Below, piece after piece: positions 21,103 through 29,104 of a stretch of DNA of 31,877 nucleotides. The position numbers and the translations under genes were made by a program. The DNA lies in IMG/VR virus record IMGVR_UViG_3300008107_001076, positions 1 through 31,877 of that record. The stretch is one strand, 5' to 3'. The stretch's first letter is position 1. Each line of letters begins with the position of its first letter. The notes beneath the pieces were generated by a model. It was not told the DNA's origin. It saw only the letters and a program-made list of their open reading frames with translations, and ran no database searches. The stretch is from a virus.

Positions 21103-22047
21103 ATGGCAGGATTCAAGAAAGCAACGAAGGCGGCCGCGAAACTGCGGGCGGCCTTCTTCGGGCCGAGCGGCGCCGGGAAGACGTTCTCGGCTCTGCGGGT
21201 GGCGAAGGGCCTCGGAGGCCCGGTCGCCGTGATCGACACGGAGCGCGGCTCCGCGTCGAAGTATTCGGACCGGTTCGACTTCGACGTCCTCGAGTTGCAG
21301 GACCTGACGATCGACGGCTACGTCGCCGCGATCCGCGAGGCGGGCGAGGCCGGCTACGCCGTCCTGATCATCGACAGCCTGTCGCACGGCTGGCAGACGC
21401 TTTGCGACGAGGTCGAGAAGCTCGCGAAGGCGAAGTACCGGGGAAACACCTGGTCGGCCTGGTCGGAGGGGACGCCGCTCCAGCGAAAGCTCGTCGCGGC
21501 GATCCTTGGCTTCCCCGGGCACGTTATCGGCACCATGCGGTCGAAGACCGAGTGGACGACCGTCGACGACGGCCGGGGCAAGAAAACACCCCAGCGGGTC
21601 GGCCTCGCCCCCGAGCAGGGCAAGGGCGTCGAGTACGAATTCGACCTCCTGGTCGAGATCTCGACGGACCACATCGCGAACGTGATCAAGGACCGGACCG
21701 GGAAGTTCCAGGACAAGCTCCTGGAGAAGCCGGGCGAGGACTTCGGGCGGCAGCTCGCCGCCTGGCTGGCCGACGGGACTCCGGCGCCGGTGGCCCAGCC
21801 GGCCCGGCCGGCGAAGGCCGCCGAGGTCGAGGAGCCGGGCGACGCGCCGCCGACGGTGCCCGAGATCCTCGGCCACATCCGGGCCGCAAAGACCGTGAAG
21901 GCCCTCGGGCGCATGGGCGACCGGATCGACGAGCTGACGAGCGAGGGGCACCTGACCGACCTCGAGGTCGCGGAACTGATGGGGGCGATCAACGCCCGGC
22001 ACCAGGAGATCGAACCCACCACGCAGGAGACCGTTACCAATGGCTGA
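21103..22047 (+). CDS. Sak4-like RecA-fold recombination ATPase
   Basis: 314 residues. Walker A GPSGAGKT (20-27) and Walker B VLIIDSLSH (about 87-95), with VAVIDTERGSA and HVIGTMRSKTEW between and after, match the phage AAA/RecA-like single-strand annealing ATPase family (Sak4 type). It would load on ssDNA with the neighbouring SSB-like protein in recombination or replication. GGGAGGGAG precedes the ATG. After residue 225 comes a Pro/Ala linker and a helical C-terminal domain (IRAAKTVKALGRMGDRIDEL). It overlaps the SSB-like gene by 8 bp. Confidence 0.85.
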   Translation: MAGFKKATKAAAKLRAAFFGPSGAGKTFSALRVAKGLGGPVAVIDTERGSASKYSDRFDFDVLELQDLTIDGYVAAIREAGEAGYAVLIIDSLSHGWQTLCDEVEKLAKAKYRGNTWSAWSEGTPLQRKLVAAILGFPGHVIGTMRSKTEWTTVDDGRGKKTPQRVGLAPEQGKGVEYEFDLLVEISTDHIANVIKDRTGKFQDKLLEKPGEDFGRQLAAWLADGTPAPVAQPARPAKAAEVEEPGDAPPTVPEILGHIRAAKTVKALGRMGDRIDELTSEGHLTDLEVAELMGAINARHQEIEPTTQETVTNG

Positions 22048-22537
22048 TGCTTTCGACATGCTCGACGACGACACGTTCGAGGACTTTTCCAACACGGCGG
22101 CGCCGCCGGAGCGGGAGAACGTCCCCGAAGGCCGTCACCCGTTCACGATCAAGTCGGCAGAGATCGCGGACGGCCGGCTCAAGGTGATGCTGGTCCATGA
22201 GGACGCCAGGTACTACTGGGTCAGGTGTGATCCGCCGACGACGGCGAAGTCGTTCGCCAAGATCGCCGGCTCGCTCGCGAAGGCCCTCGGGCTCACCGGA
22301 GGCCAACTCCGCGACGCGATCCTGGCCGGCGGCGACGGTGTCGTCGGCCGGAAGGTCGTGGCGAGGATCTGGCACGGCACCGGCTCGAAGGGCGGGATCT
22401 TCCCGAACGTCGGCGAGTTCCACCAGCCGGAACCCGAAGCGGCCCCGGCCAAGCCGGCCGCGAAGCCGGCCGCCAGGACGGCCACGAAGAAGGCCGACGC
22501 CGTCTCCCGGCCGCCGGAGGACGACATCCCGTTCTGA
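22040..22537 (+). CDS. SSB-like / DUF669-type ssDNA-binding protein
   Basis: 165 residues. An acidic start (DAFDMLDDDTFEDF) leads to a beta domain (EGRHPFTIKSAEIADGRLKVMLVHEDARYYWV, VVGRKVVARIWHGTG), then an Ala/Lys/Pro linker and an acidic tip EDDIPF, the typical SSB C-terminal tail that recruits partner proteins. Overlap with the Sak4-like gene and the pairing of the two types in phages support the call. DUF669-type similarity is from pattern only. Confidence 0.78.
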   Translation: MADAFDMLDDDTFEDFSNTAAPPERENVPEGRHPFTIKSAEIADGRLKVMLVHEDARYYWVRCDPPTTAKSFAKIAGSLAKALGLTGGQLRDAILAGGDGVVGRKVVARIWHGTGSKGGIFPNVGEFHQPEPEAAPAKPAAKPAARTATKKADAVSRPPEDDIPF

Positions 22538-22543
22538 TCCATC

Positions 22544-22580
22544 GCGGCCGCTCCCGGCCGCAGGGGCCCGCGCAGGCCCC
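22544..22580 (+). terminator. Tandem GC hairpins after SSB-like gene
   Basis: Two adjacent hairpins: GCGGCCG/CGGCCGC with a 4-nt loop (22544-22561) and GGGGCC/GGCCCC with a 6-nt loop (22563-22580), starting 7 bp after the stop. The remainder of the 168-bp gap to the next gene shows no gene. Termination or RNA-end protection of the recombination operon is likely; no U-run. Confidence 0.5.
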
Positions 22581-22705
22581 AGGGAGAGCGCAGCCGGCGG
22601 TCGCGAAGTAACACCGGCAGCAGACACCCGGGAGCGGCCTGACTCACCGAGACCCGGATCAGCCGGCCGCCCCACGACACGGGGCACGAACACACGGAGG
22701 GAATC

Positions 22706-23086
22706 GTGGGAACCTACATCGAATCGGACGCCGATCTGCCGCTGGTGGCGCTCTGCCGCCGGCCCCCGGCCCCGACGCCGGTCGAGGCCGGGCTCGCGGC
22801 CGGGGCGGCCTGCCTGGCGAAGGCCGAGCGGGCAGGCTTCGACGCCGGCGCCGCCCGGGCCGCGGTCCTCGAGCTGCTCGCGGACGGCCGGCCCCGCTCC
22901 GGCGAGGAGATCGTCGATCACTGCCAGCGGCTCGGCCTGGTGCCCCACGACTCGCGGGCCTTCGGGCCGGTGTTCGGGACGCTGGCCCGGCACGGGCGGA
23001 TCGAGGCCGTCGGGTTCACGACCAGGCGGAAGGGGCACGGGACGGCAGGGGCGAGAGTGTGGCAGATCACGGCGGCGTCGCGGTGA
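22706..23086 (+). CDS. Winged-helix-like small protein
   Basis: 126 residues from GTG 22706 after GGAGGGA. The middle (ARAAVLELLADGRPRSGEEIVDHCQRLG and LVPHDSRAFGPVFGTLARHGRIEAVG) has the shape of a winged helix that senses or binds DNA, ending RVWQITA. N-terminal 40 residues are Pro/Ala-rich. It may take part in replication or gene control. GC returns to normal phage values here, and the next gene differs sharply. Confidence 0.65.
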   Translation: MGTYIESDADLPLVALCRRPPAPTPVEAGLAAGAACLAKAERAGFDAGAARAAVLELLADGRPRSGEEIVDHCQRLGLVPHDSRAFGPVFGTLARHGRIEAVGFTTRRKGHGTAGARVWQITAASR

Positions 23087-23133
23087 CGCTGGTCGGGCGT
23101 TGTGAAGCATGCATAAAAGAAGAGGGCAAGAGA

Positions 23134-24033
23134 ATGGGATACGAATTGGTCGGGACGCCAAAGACCGAGAAGGTTACGCAGCAACTGGCGGTCAGGTTTC
23201 GCGACATGGAGCCAGTGCCGCACGATCGTCCGTTGAATCCAAAGCGTGTTGAGGCTTACAGAAAGATGCTTACTGCCGGTCTTTTTCGGCCCGTGCAGTG
23301 GGCCACAGTGCACTGCAACGAGACGCAGGCGACCTACCGCGTAAACGGAAAGCACACGAGCAACCTTTTCGCGGAATATGAGGAACTTCCGCAGGTAATA
23401 CATGCCACGATTGAGCATTACCACTGCGACGATCTTGATGACGTGGCGAGGCTTTACGCAACATTCGACAGCCGCACGCAAGTCCGGACGACTAACGACA
23501 TCAACCGCGCGTTTGCTGCGATCGACGATGAGTTGTCGCAGGTGCCGACGAAGATCATAAATCTGTGCGTAACGGCAATAGCTTTTGTAAAGCACGGCAA
23601 TGAGTACGCAAAGGTTGCCGCTGCTGAGCGAGCCGAGTGCCTTTTGGAGGAATCTGGCAAACGATTCGTGTTGTGGGTTTACGATGTTCTTGGGGGCCAC
23701 TGCGGAGAGAAAACTCGCCTTCTATGGAGAGGTCCAGTAGTTGCCGCAATGCATGCGTGCTATCAGAAGTCGCGGCGTGACGCGAGCGAGTTCTGGCTCG
23801 CGGTACGAGATGGAACTGGGGCTACTCCAAAAACACCAGACCGCGTCCTTCACAGGTTTTTGCTGTCTAAAACAGTCAACTACGGTGGCGGCGCGACTTC
23901 AAAGAATGCCAGCGCTATTGCTGCCCCGCGAGAAATGTATGTCAAGTGCCTGCATGCATGGAACGCCTGGCGTCGCGGCGCCACGACTGATCTGAAGTAC
24001 CACGCCCAGGCCAAGATTCCAGCCGCGTCGTGA
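23134..24033 (+). CDS. ParB/Srx-like fold protein, AT-richer orphan
   Basis: 299 residues. The N-terminal pattern RFRDMEPVPHDRPLNPKRVEAYRKMLTAGLF, then a strand and YRVNGKHTSNLFAEY, matches the ParB/sulfiredoxin-like fold (...nPkRv..y...m..G.f..., dGqHr). The rest is helical with many Cys and Arg. Composition is clearly lower in G+C from about 23098, with A/T-ending codons, and a start at 23134 lies at the composition shift (an upstream frame from 23059 overlaps the previous gene). A late-acquired moron is likely. Nuclease or DNA-binding activity is unproven. Confidence 0.72.
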   Translation: MGYELVGTPKTEKVTQQLAVRFRDMEPVPHDRPLNPKRVEAYRKMLTAGLFRPVQWATVHCNETQATYRVNGKHTSNLFAEYEELPQVIHATIEHYHCDDLDDVARLYATFDSRTQVRTTNDINRAFAAIDDELSQVPTKIINLCVTAIAFVKHGNEYAKVAAAERAECLLEESGKRFVLWVYDVLGGHCGEKTRLLWRGPVVAAMHACYQKSRRDASEFWLAVRDGTGATPKTPDRVLHRFLLSKTVNYGGGATSKNASAIAAPREMYVKCLHAWNAWRRGATTDLKYHAQAKIPAAS

Positions 24034-24106
24034 CGTGCATCAGCCGCCCTCGTGACAGGCACGGAGCCGCTTCGACGCGGCGGGGCGGAATGGAAAGGAG
24101 GCCAAA

Positions 24107-24979
24107 ATGGCCGGTGAATGGATTCCCTACGATGTCTGCCTGCCGCAGAAGCCGGAGGTCCTCGAGCTGGTCGACCGGACGGGGCTCGCCCCCGACCAGG
24201 TCGTCGGCCGGCTCCTGATGCTCTGGGGCTGGGCGGCTTTGAACAGCTCTGACGGGACGGCCCGGATGTCGGTCCGGCTCCTGGGGAGGATCTGCGGGGG
24301 CGACGAGGAGTTCTGGCGGGAGGTCGAGGCGGTGGGCTGGCTCGTGATCGACGCGGACAACGGGACCGTTGCTATCCCCGGATGGGATCGCCGGTTCTCG
24401 AAATCCGCGAAAACACGGGCAATGCACTCGATTCGGGCGGACGATGCGCGGTCGCGCACGGGTGAGTGCGCGAAAGCGCACGGGGCCGTGCGCGGTCGCG
24501 CACCAGAGAGAGGAGATAGAGGAGATAGAAATTCTTCTTCTTCCCCCGGGGATGCTGCGCGGACGGAAGGCGGCGGCCCTGCCGAGCCGTCCGGCTGGGA
24601 GACGCTCCGGACGGCCTGGGCGGAGGCCGTGAAGCGGAAACACGGGAAGGCATGGTGCCTGCCGACGGCCCCGGACAAGCTCGCCGACCGGCTCGACGAG
24701 CCCGGATGGTTCGAGAAGGCCCTCGCGGCGATCGAGGCCCTGCCCCGCTGCCGCTACTTCGCCGACCCGGTGACGCTGCCGCAGCTCGTCGCGCCGGGGT
24801 TCGTCGACAAGGTCCTCGGCGGGCAGTTCGACAACCCGCGGCACGCCAGGCCGGCCGGCAGGCCGGGCGAGGAGCCGCCCCCGGCTCCGCTGTCGACCTG
24901 GAGCCCCGGCGAGCTGGCGGCCTTCGAGGCGTCGAAGCGGGCGATCGCGGACAAGATCCGTCAAGGAGGTGCGGCGTGA
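24107..24979 (+). CDS. Replication initiator, O/replisome-organiser-like
   Basis: 290 residues; AAAGGAGG 7 bp before the ATG. The N-terminal domain (WIPYDVCLPQKPEVLELVDRTGL, VVGRLLMLWGWAALNSSDGTARMS) resembles the winged helix of phage replication initiators. Residues 105-165 are a low-complexity Arg/Ser-rich linker, and the C-terminal helical domain (WETLRTAWAEAVKRKHG) may recruit helicase. The DNA of the linker carries three palindromic iterons and a purine-rich stretch, the same layout as lambda O with ori inside its own gene. No helicase gene is seen nearby, so the host DnaB would be used. Confidence 0.72.
   Translation: MAGEWIPYDVCLPQKPEVLELVDRTGLAPDQVVGRLLMLWGWAALNSSDGTARMSVRLLGRICGGDEEFWREVEAVGWLVIDADNGTVAIPGWDRRFSKSAKTRAMHSIRADDARSRTGECAKAHGAVRGRAPERGDRGDRNSSSSPGDAARTEGGGPAEPSGWETLRTAWAEAVKRKHGKAWCLPTAPDKLADRLDEPGWFEKALAAIEALPRCRYFADPVTLPQLVAPGFVDKVLGGQFDNPRHARPAGRPGEEPPPAPLSTWSPGELAAFEASKRAIADKIRQGGAA
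24445..24545 (+). other. Candidate replication origin inside the initiator gene
   Basis: Three palindromes have centres at 24451.5, 24473.5 and 24495.5, exactly 22 bp apart: TGCGCG-GT-CGCGCA, GTGCGC-GAAA-GCGCAC and GTGCGCG-GT-CGCGCAC. Then comes a purine-rich, AT-richer tract with a 9-bp tandem (GAGGAGATA twice, 24510-24527) and GAAATTCTTCTTCTTCC. Iterons followed by an easily melted tract fit a lambda-type ori. The function is inference. Confidence 0.65.
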
Positions 24980-25284
24980 CACCCTGCACCGCCCCCCGCT
25001 GCGGCGCCGAGGCCCGCTGGTCCGTCGCCGGCCGGCACCTCTGCCGCCGGCACATGCTCGACGCCCTGCTCGCGGGGCGGATCGGCCAGGCCCACGCGGT
25101 CCCGCTGGAGGCCGAGGCCCTCGAGGTCGAGCCGGAGCCGGTGGCGCGGCTCACCGATGCGGAGCGGGAGGCGGTGGCCGCGGCGACTGCCAACCACCAG
25201 AGGCTTTGCGACGAGTACGGGCCGAGCGAGGAGGACGAGGAAATTCTCGCCGCGCTGCGAGGACTGCTGGAGCGGACGAAGTGA
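24976..25284 (+). CDS. Small protein with Cys/His knuckle
   Basis: 102 residues from GTG 24976; AAGGAGGT, a near-ideal Shine-Dalgarno, lies just upstream. The N-terminus (PCTAPRCG and a later CRRH) may form a zinc site. An acidic helix end (LTDAEREAVAAATANHQRLCDEYG, SEEDEEILAALRGLLERTK) follows. Overlaps the initiator gene by 4 bp, so it is translated with it. Function unknown. Confidence 0.62.
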   Translation: MTPCTAPRCGAEARWSVAGRHLCRRHMLDALLAGRIGQAHAVPLEAEALEVEPEPVARLTDAEREAVAAATANHQRLCDEYGPSEEDEEILAALRGLLERTK

Positions 25285-25312
25285 GAACGTGAAGGATCAG
25301 GAGCGGCGAACT

Positions 25313-25735
25313 ATGGACACTGACAACACGCAGGGCGCGGCTGAGCCGTCTCCTGCATCCGTTGGTTCTGTGGCGAACGAGACGGCCATCGACTCGCGGA
25401 CGCTGGCGGTCAAACTCCACGCCGTCGCGGCTGCTGCTTGCTACGGCGATCAGGCGATTCGGGACTGGCTTCACATCGCGGCGAACCACATCGCGATCCA
25501 CAACATGGGCATCACCGGATGCGGCCGATGGATTCCAGTGACGGAGCGGCTGCCAAACAGAGGCGAGTGGGTTCTGGCGTATGGGCCGCACTACTCGCAT
25601 ATAGTTGCGGAATGCGATCGCGGCGAATGGCGATCGGTGTATAGGGACAGCGAAACTGGAGAGCCTTGGCTGCGTGAAGCCGGAATGGTCACCCACTGGA
25701 TGCCGCTGCCGGCCCCGCCTGCGGACGGCAAGTAG
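25313..25735 (+). CDS. DUF551-like protein
   Basis: 140 residues; AGGAG 9 bp before ATG 25313 (a GTG at 25289 in frame is less likely). The C-terminal third has the DUF551 pattern: RWIPVTERLPNRGEWVLAYG, a beta segment around DRGEWRSVY and THWMPLPAPP. This domain is common in phages with unknown function. The N-terminal half is helical (LAVKLHAVAAAACYGDQAIRDWL). Confidence 0.78.
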   Translation: MDTDNTQGAAEPSPASVGSVANETAIDSRTLAVKLHAVAAAACYGDQAIRDWLHIAANHIAIHNMGITGCGRWIPVTERLPNRGEWVLAYGPHYSHIVAECDRGEWRSVYRDSETGEPWLREAGMVTHWMPLPAPPADGK

Positions 25736-25909
25736 CCACAGAACCATGTTTCTACGGTTCCGCATAACCCGCCTCCAGCCGTATATCACCCGGCCGGATC
25801 GACGCCAGCCTGCGGCGTGACGGCGAGAGCCGGCGTTATGCGGAGCCGTCTATCACGCCCCGGCCGCCGCGCTGGACTCGTGGGCTGGAACCGATAGCGT
25901 CGTCGGTGC
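25736..25909. promoter_or_regulatory. Intergenic repeat region before rusA
   Basis: This 174-bp gap without a gene has a 10-bp perfect inverted repeat, TCCGCATAAC (25759-25768) and GTTATGCGGA (25835-25844), each followed within about 10-25 bp by a near-repeat of GCCGTNTATCAC then CCGGCC (around 25778 and 25846). Looks like a control region for the rusA operon, with paired operator-like sites. The -10 is not clear. Confidence 0.45.
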
Positions 25910-26356
25910 ATGGATGCACCGAACGAGATCGCGGTAGAGATCCCAGGCGACCCGATCCCGCAGCCGCGGGCGCGGGCTACGCGCGGCGGGCACATGTATA
26001 CGCCCGGGAAGACGATCCGCCCGTACAAACAGGCGATCGCGATCCGCGTCGGCCTCGAGGCCAAGCGGCGCCGCTGGAAGGCGAGCGACGGGCCGTTCGA
26101 GGTCGTGATCGTGTGTGTGTTCGCGCGGCCGCCTTCGCACTGGACGAAGGCCGGCGACCTGGCGGCCTCGGCCCCGGCGTTCCCGGGCCTGCGGTGCGGC
26201 GACTGGGACAACCTGGCGAAGGGCGTTCAGGACGCCGTGACGGCCTGCGGGGGCGTCTGGCACGACGACACCCAGGTGATCGACGGCCGCGCGATCAAGC
26301 GCTACGCCGCCCGCGGCGAGCCGGCCCGGACGATCATCCAGATCCGGAGGCTCTGA
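25910..26356 (+). CDS. rusA: RusA-type Holliday junction resolvase
   Basis: 148 residues. VEIPGDPIPQPRARATRGG at the start, RPPSHWTKAG in the middle and the catalytic stretch RCGDWDNLAKGVQDAV (Asp98, Asp100) with HDDTQV (Asp119, Asp120) are RusA hallmarks: a dimeric Mg-dependent nuclease that cuts four-way junctions. The ATG at 25910 lacks a strong Shine-Dalgarno. It would resolve branched DNA before packaging and works with the Sak4/SSB pair. Ends 3 bp before the next GTG. Confidence 0.93.
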   Translation: MDAPNEIAVEIPGDPIPQPRARATRGGHMYTPGKTIRPYKQAIAIRVGLEAKRRRWKASDGPFEVVIVCVFARPPSHWTKAGDLAASAPAFPGLRCGDWDNLAKGVQDAVTACGGVWHDDTQVIDGRAIKRYAARGEPARTIIQIRRL

Positions 26357-26358
26357 CC

Positions 26359-26691
26359 GTGTCCAGGGCCCAGAAGGACCTGAAACTCTGGCTGTCTCCC
26401 GAACAGGAGCAGCTCGCCCGGCGGCTTCTGGCCGACGGGGTCTGCCACCGCGACGTCGCCTCCGCGGTCGGGGTCACCTATCGGCGGCTCCTGACGAGGA
26501 TCCTCGACCAGCTCGCCGACGCGAAGGTCGGGCGCGGCCGCGGCGGAGGCCCTCGCCGCCTGGTCGACCCGACGCCGGCCGAGATCGCCGAGATCTGCCA
26601 GGAGATCCGGGCCGGCTGGACCGAGGACCAGCGGGCGGAACGCTGGCACCCACTGCATCACAACTTTTCCGGCGACCGTCTCCCGGAATAA
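26359..26691 (+). CDS. HTH DNA-binding protein, candidate regulator
   Basis: 110 residues from GTG 26359. LSPEQEQLARRLLADGVCHRDVASAVGVTYRRLLTRILDQL has a clear helix-turn-helix with the DVASAVGVTYRR recognition region, then a basic Gly/Arg linker and PTPAEIAEICQEIRAGWTEDQRAERW. It is the last gene before the fibre block and the late-promoter candidate at 26661 lies in its 3' end, so it may be a late regulator. A small-terminase role is an alternative; the HNH and terminase genes lie further on. Confidence 0.65.
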   Translation: MSRAQKDLKLWLSPEQEQLARRLLADGVCHRDVASAVGVTYRRLLTRILDQLADAKVGRGRGGGPRRLVDPTPAEIAEICQEIRAGWTEDQRAERWHPLHHNFSGDRLPE

Positions 26692-26695
26692 CCTC
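26661..26695 (+). promoter_or_regulatory. CAACTTTTCCGG...ATAACCTCG before first fibre module
   Basis: A near copy of the GAAACTTTNCCG motif followed after about 20 bp by ATAACC, which is close to the ATG at 26701. The downstream half resembles the element before the excisionase-like gene. Candidate promoter for the host-recognition block. Confidence 0.4.
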
Positions 26696-26700
26696 GCGGC

Positions 26701-27021
26701 ATGGCACTGGTCACATCTCTCCCCGGTCCGCTCTCCGTCGCGTTCCGTCGCGGCGATGAGTTCTCGACGCTGCTCGACTTCTCGTTCGCGACGACCGGCT
26801 ACACGTTCGCGGCGGCGATCTACTCGGTCGTGACCGGGGTCACCGTCGCCACGCCGACGCTCACGGTCGTTTCCCATGCGAACGGCCAAATCAACCTCGC
26901 CCTCTCCGAGGTGCAGACCGCCGCCTTGGCGGCCGGCACCTACGGGCTCCGCGTCGAGTGGGTCGCCCCCGGCGACGCGAAGCGGACCGCAACTCAAGGA
27001 ACCGTCGAGGTCTATCCGTGA
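26701..27021 (+). CDS. BppU-like N-terminal baseplate/fibre protein (copy 1)
   Basis: 106 residues: [66 protein letters not shown]. The pattern of a beta sandwich followed by LSEVQTAAL...tY.lrveW is that of BppU-type N-terminal baseplate domains, which anchor host-recognition fibres to the tail. A paralogue at 29144 shares its layout. The stop overlaps the collagen-like gene start (GTGAG). Confidence 0.72.
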   Translation: MALVTSLPGPLSVAFRRGDEFSTLLDFSFATTGYTFAAAIYSVVTGVTVATPTLTVVSHANGQINLALSEVQTAALAAGTYGLRVEWVAPGDAKRTATQGTVEVYP

Positions 27022-28700
27022 GCCCGATCTCCGTCACCGCGAGCGAACAGAACGTCGGGGTCTCGGTCTCCGGCGGCCAGGGCCCGGCCGGTCCCCAGGG
27101 AGCGACCGGCGCCGCCGGCCCGGCGAACACGCTCGCCGTCGGCACTGTGACGAGCGGCGCGACCGCGGCCGCCACGATCACCGGCGCGGCTCCGAACCAG
27201 ACGCTGAACCTCACGCTCCCGAAGGGCGACACCGGCGCGGCCGGGGCCACCGGAGCGGCCGGTCCAGCAGGCCCAGCCGGCCCCCAGGGGCCGCAGGGAC
27301 CGCAAGGCGACACGGGACCGGCCGGGGCCACCGGAGCCGCTGGAGCGACGGGACCGCAGGGCCCGAAGGGCGACACAGGAGACACCGGCCCGCAGGGGCC
27401 GCAGGGCCCAGCCGGGGCCGCAGGTGCCACGGGAGCGACCGGCGCCACGGGCCCGGCAGGCCCGACCGGGCCGCAGGGGGCGACCGGCCCGCAGGGCGAC
27501 CCCGGCGTCGTCTCGGCCACGGCTCCGGTCACCTACGCCGCGCAGACGGTCGGCCTCTCGGTCGGGGCTGGGCTCACGACCTCGAGCGGCGCCCTGGTGC
27601 CAAACTTCGGCGCGACCGCTGGCACGGTCTGCGTCGGGAACGACGCCCGGCTCTCCGACTCGCGGACGCCGACCACTCACACTCACGCCGCCGGCGACAT
27701 CGCCAGCGGCACGATCGCGACGGCGCGGCTCGGGAGCGGGACGGCGTCGTCTTCGACGTTCCTCCGCGGCGACCAGGCCTACGCGTCGACCAGTGACGTT
27801 TTCGAGTTCACGCGTTCGGTGTCTCCGTCCGGCGCGACCGGCTCAAACGGCGCGTGGACGTGGACGCTCCCATCTACGGCAAAAATGGTCCGTGTTACGG
27901 CCATCGGTGGCGGCGGTGGCGGCGGCAGCGGGCGACGAGGGGCATCAGGCACGGCAAGATTCGGAGGCGGCGGCGGTGCCTCGTCTGGGCTGTGCGACGT
28001 GCTTTTTTCCGCGTCTGCCGACGGGATCGCGGGGCAATCGCTCACGGTTTCAGTCGGCGCCGGCGGTGCAGGCGGCGCGGCGAGGACAACGGACGACACC
28101 AACGGCGCCGCAGGGTCTGCGGGCGGCAACACTACCGTGGCTTGGGGATCTCGGTCGCTATTCGCTGGCGGCGGCGGAGGTGGTGCGGGCGGCACGGCGG
28201 CAGCTGGGACCGGCGGTTCGATCAACCTCTATTCGATGATGCTCGGGATCGCCGGCGGCTCGTCCTCTGTTTCGGGGCAGGCAAACGCTCCGAATCCTGG
28301 GCAGAGCTGGGCAACGGCCGGCTCCATCTACATGACGGCGGCCGGCGGCGCCGGAGGCGGCGGGATTTCAACTGCCGACACTTCTCGCGCCGGCGGACAA
28401 GGACGCGGCGATCACCTGCTCGCGGGACTCACGAGTGCATTCGGATCGAATTCCGGCGGAACCGCCGGAGGCGGCGCAGGTCCGAGTGCGGTTGACTCCA
28501 ACACGAATTCGATCTCCTGGGCCGGTGGCAGCGGCTCCGGCGGCGGGGGCGGCAACTCCACCACGGCCGGCGGCAACGGCGGCAACGGCGGCCGCTACGG
28601 CGGCGCCGGGGCCGGCGGCGGCGCAGCATTCAACGGCTACAACTCCGGGGCCGGCGGCAACGGCGCAGAGGGGTACGTCCGGATCACCGTCTGGTACTGA
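27018..28700 (+). CDS. Collagen-like fibre with Gly-rich adhesin-like tip
   Basis: 560 residues from GTG 27018. Residues 34-68 form an [12 protein letters not shown]...LNLTLPKG module, then about 70-163 are G-X-Y collagen-like repeats (triple helix), then a fibre-type [20 protein letters not shown] module at about 217-236, and a long glycine-rich C-terminal region (about 310-555) that resembles polyglycine adhesins such as the gp38 type. End: [10 protein letters not shown]. Trimeric tail fibre or tip protein; target unknown. The Gly tracts (GGGGGGG) are prone to length change. Confidence 0.85.
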   Translation: MSPISVTASEQNVGVSVSGGQGPAGPQGATGAAGPANTLAVGTVTSGATAAATITGAAPNQTLNLTLPKGDTGAAGATGAAGPAGPAGPQGPQGPQGDTGPAGATGAAGATGPQGPKGDTGDTGPQGPQGPAGAAGATGATGATGPAGPTGPQGATGPQGDPGVVSATAPVTYAAQTVGLSVGAGLTTSSGALVPNFGATAGTVCVGNDARLSDSRTPTTHTHAAGDIASGTIATARLGSGTASSSTFLRGDQAYASTSDVFEFTRSVSPSGATGSNGAWTWTLPSTAKMVRVTAIGGGGGGGSGRRGASGTARFGGGGGASSGLCDVLFSASADGIAGQSLTVSVGAGGAGGAARTTDDTNGAAGSAGGNTTVAWGSRSLFAGGGGGGAGGTAAAGTGGSINLYSMMLGIAGGSSSVSGQANAPNPGQSWATAGSIYMTAAGGAGGGGISTADTSRAGGQGRGDHLLAGLTSAFGSNSGGTAGGGAGPSAVDSNTNSISWAGGSGSGGGGGNSTTAGGNGGNGGRYGGAGAGGGAAFNGYNSGAGGNGAEGYVRITVWY

Positions 28701-28702
28701 AT

Positions 28703-29104
28703 ATGGCAAACTCTCTCGCGATCGTGAATGCTGCCGGCCGCGTCGTGACGTTCGTCCGACCAGACCTTCCCGAAGGCTGGTCTCCGCCAGACGGATGCAG
28801 GGCCGTACCGGACGACCAACTACCGGCCGGCTGGCAGTACGCTCCCGACGAGCGGCCTGTCCCGACGACGATTTCCGCCCGGCAAGCCCGCCTCTGGCTG
28901 GTGCGCCACGGCATCGGCCTGGCGGCCGTCGATGCGGCGATCGCGTCGATCCCCGACGCGATCAACCGCGAGAGCGTCCGCGTCGAGTGGGAGTACGGGA
29001 CCGAGGTCCACCGTGACAGCCCGTGGCTCGCCGCTCTCGGCCCGTCCCTCGGCCTCGACGCCGCCACGCTCGACACCGCGTTTCGCGAGGCCGCGGCGAT
29101 CTGA
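28703..29104 (+). CDS. Fibre-associated protein (assembly or hinge)
   Basis: 133 residues, ATG two bases after the fibre gene stop. The N-terminus (SLAIVNAAGRVVTFVRPDLPEGW) and the C-terminus (ISARQARLWLVRHGIGLAAVDAAIASI, then VRVEWEYGTEVHRDSPWLAALG) match a common small protein seen just after tail-fibre genes in phages of GC-rich bacteria. Possibly a fibre chaperone or connector. Call made by position and pattern. Confidence 0.7.
   Translation: MANSLAIVNAAGRVVTFVRPDLPEGWSPPDGCRAVPDDQLPAGWQYAPDERPVPTTISARQARLWLVRHGIGLAAVDAAIASIPDAINRESVRVEWEYGTEVHRDSPWLAALGPSLGLDAATLDTAFREAAAI

Noticed and set aside
24445-24503. CRISPR-like repeats
   Set aside because: Only three short palindromes with 6-8 bp between them, inside coding sequence, and no spacers of uniform CRISPR size. 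Better read as iterons.
27227-27507. A DNA repeat array or microsatellite
   Set aside because: The periodicity is the 9-nt coding pattern of G-X-Y collagen triplets and is explained by the protein.
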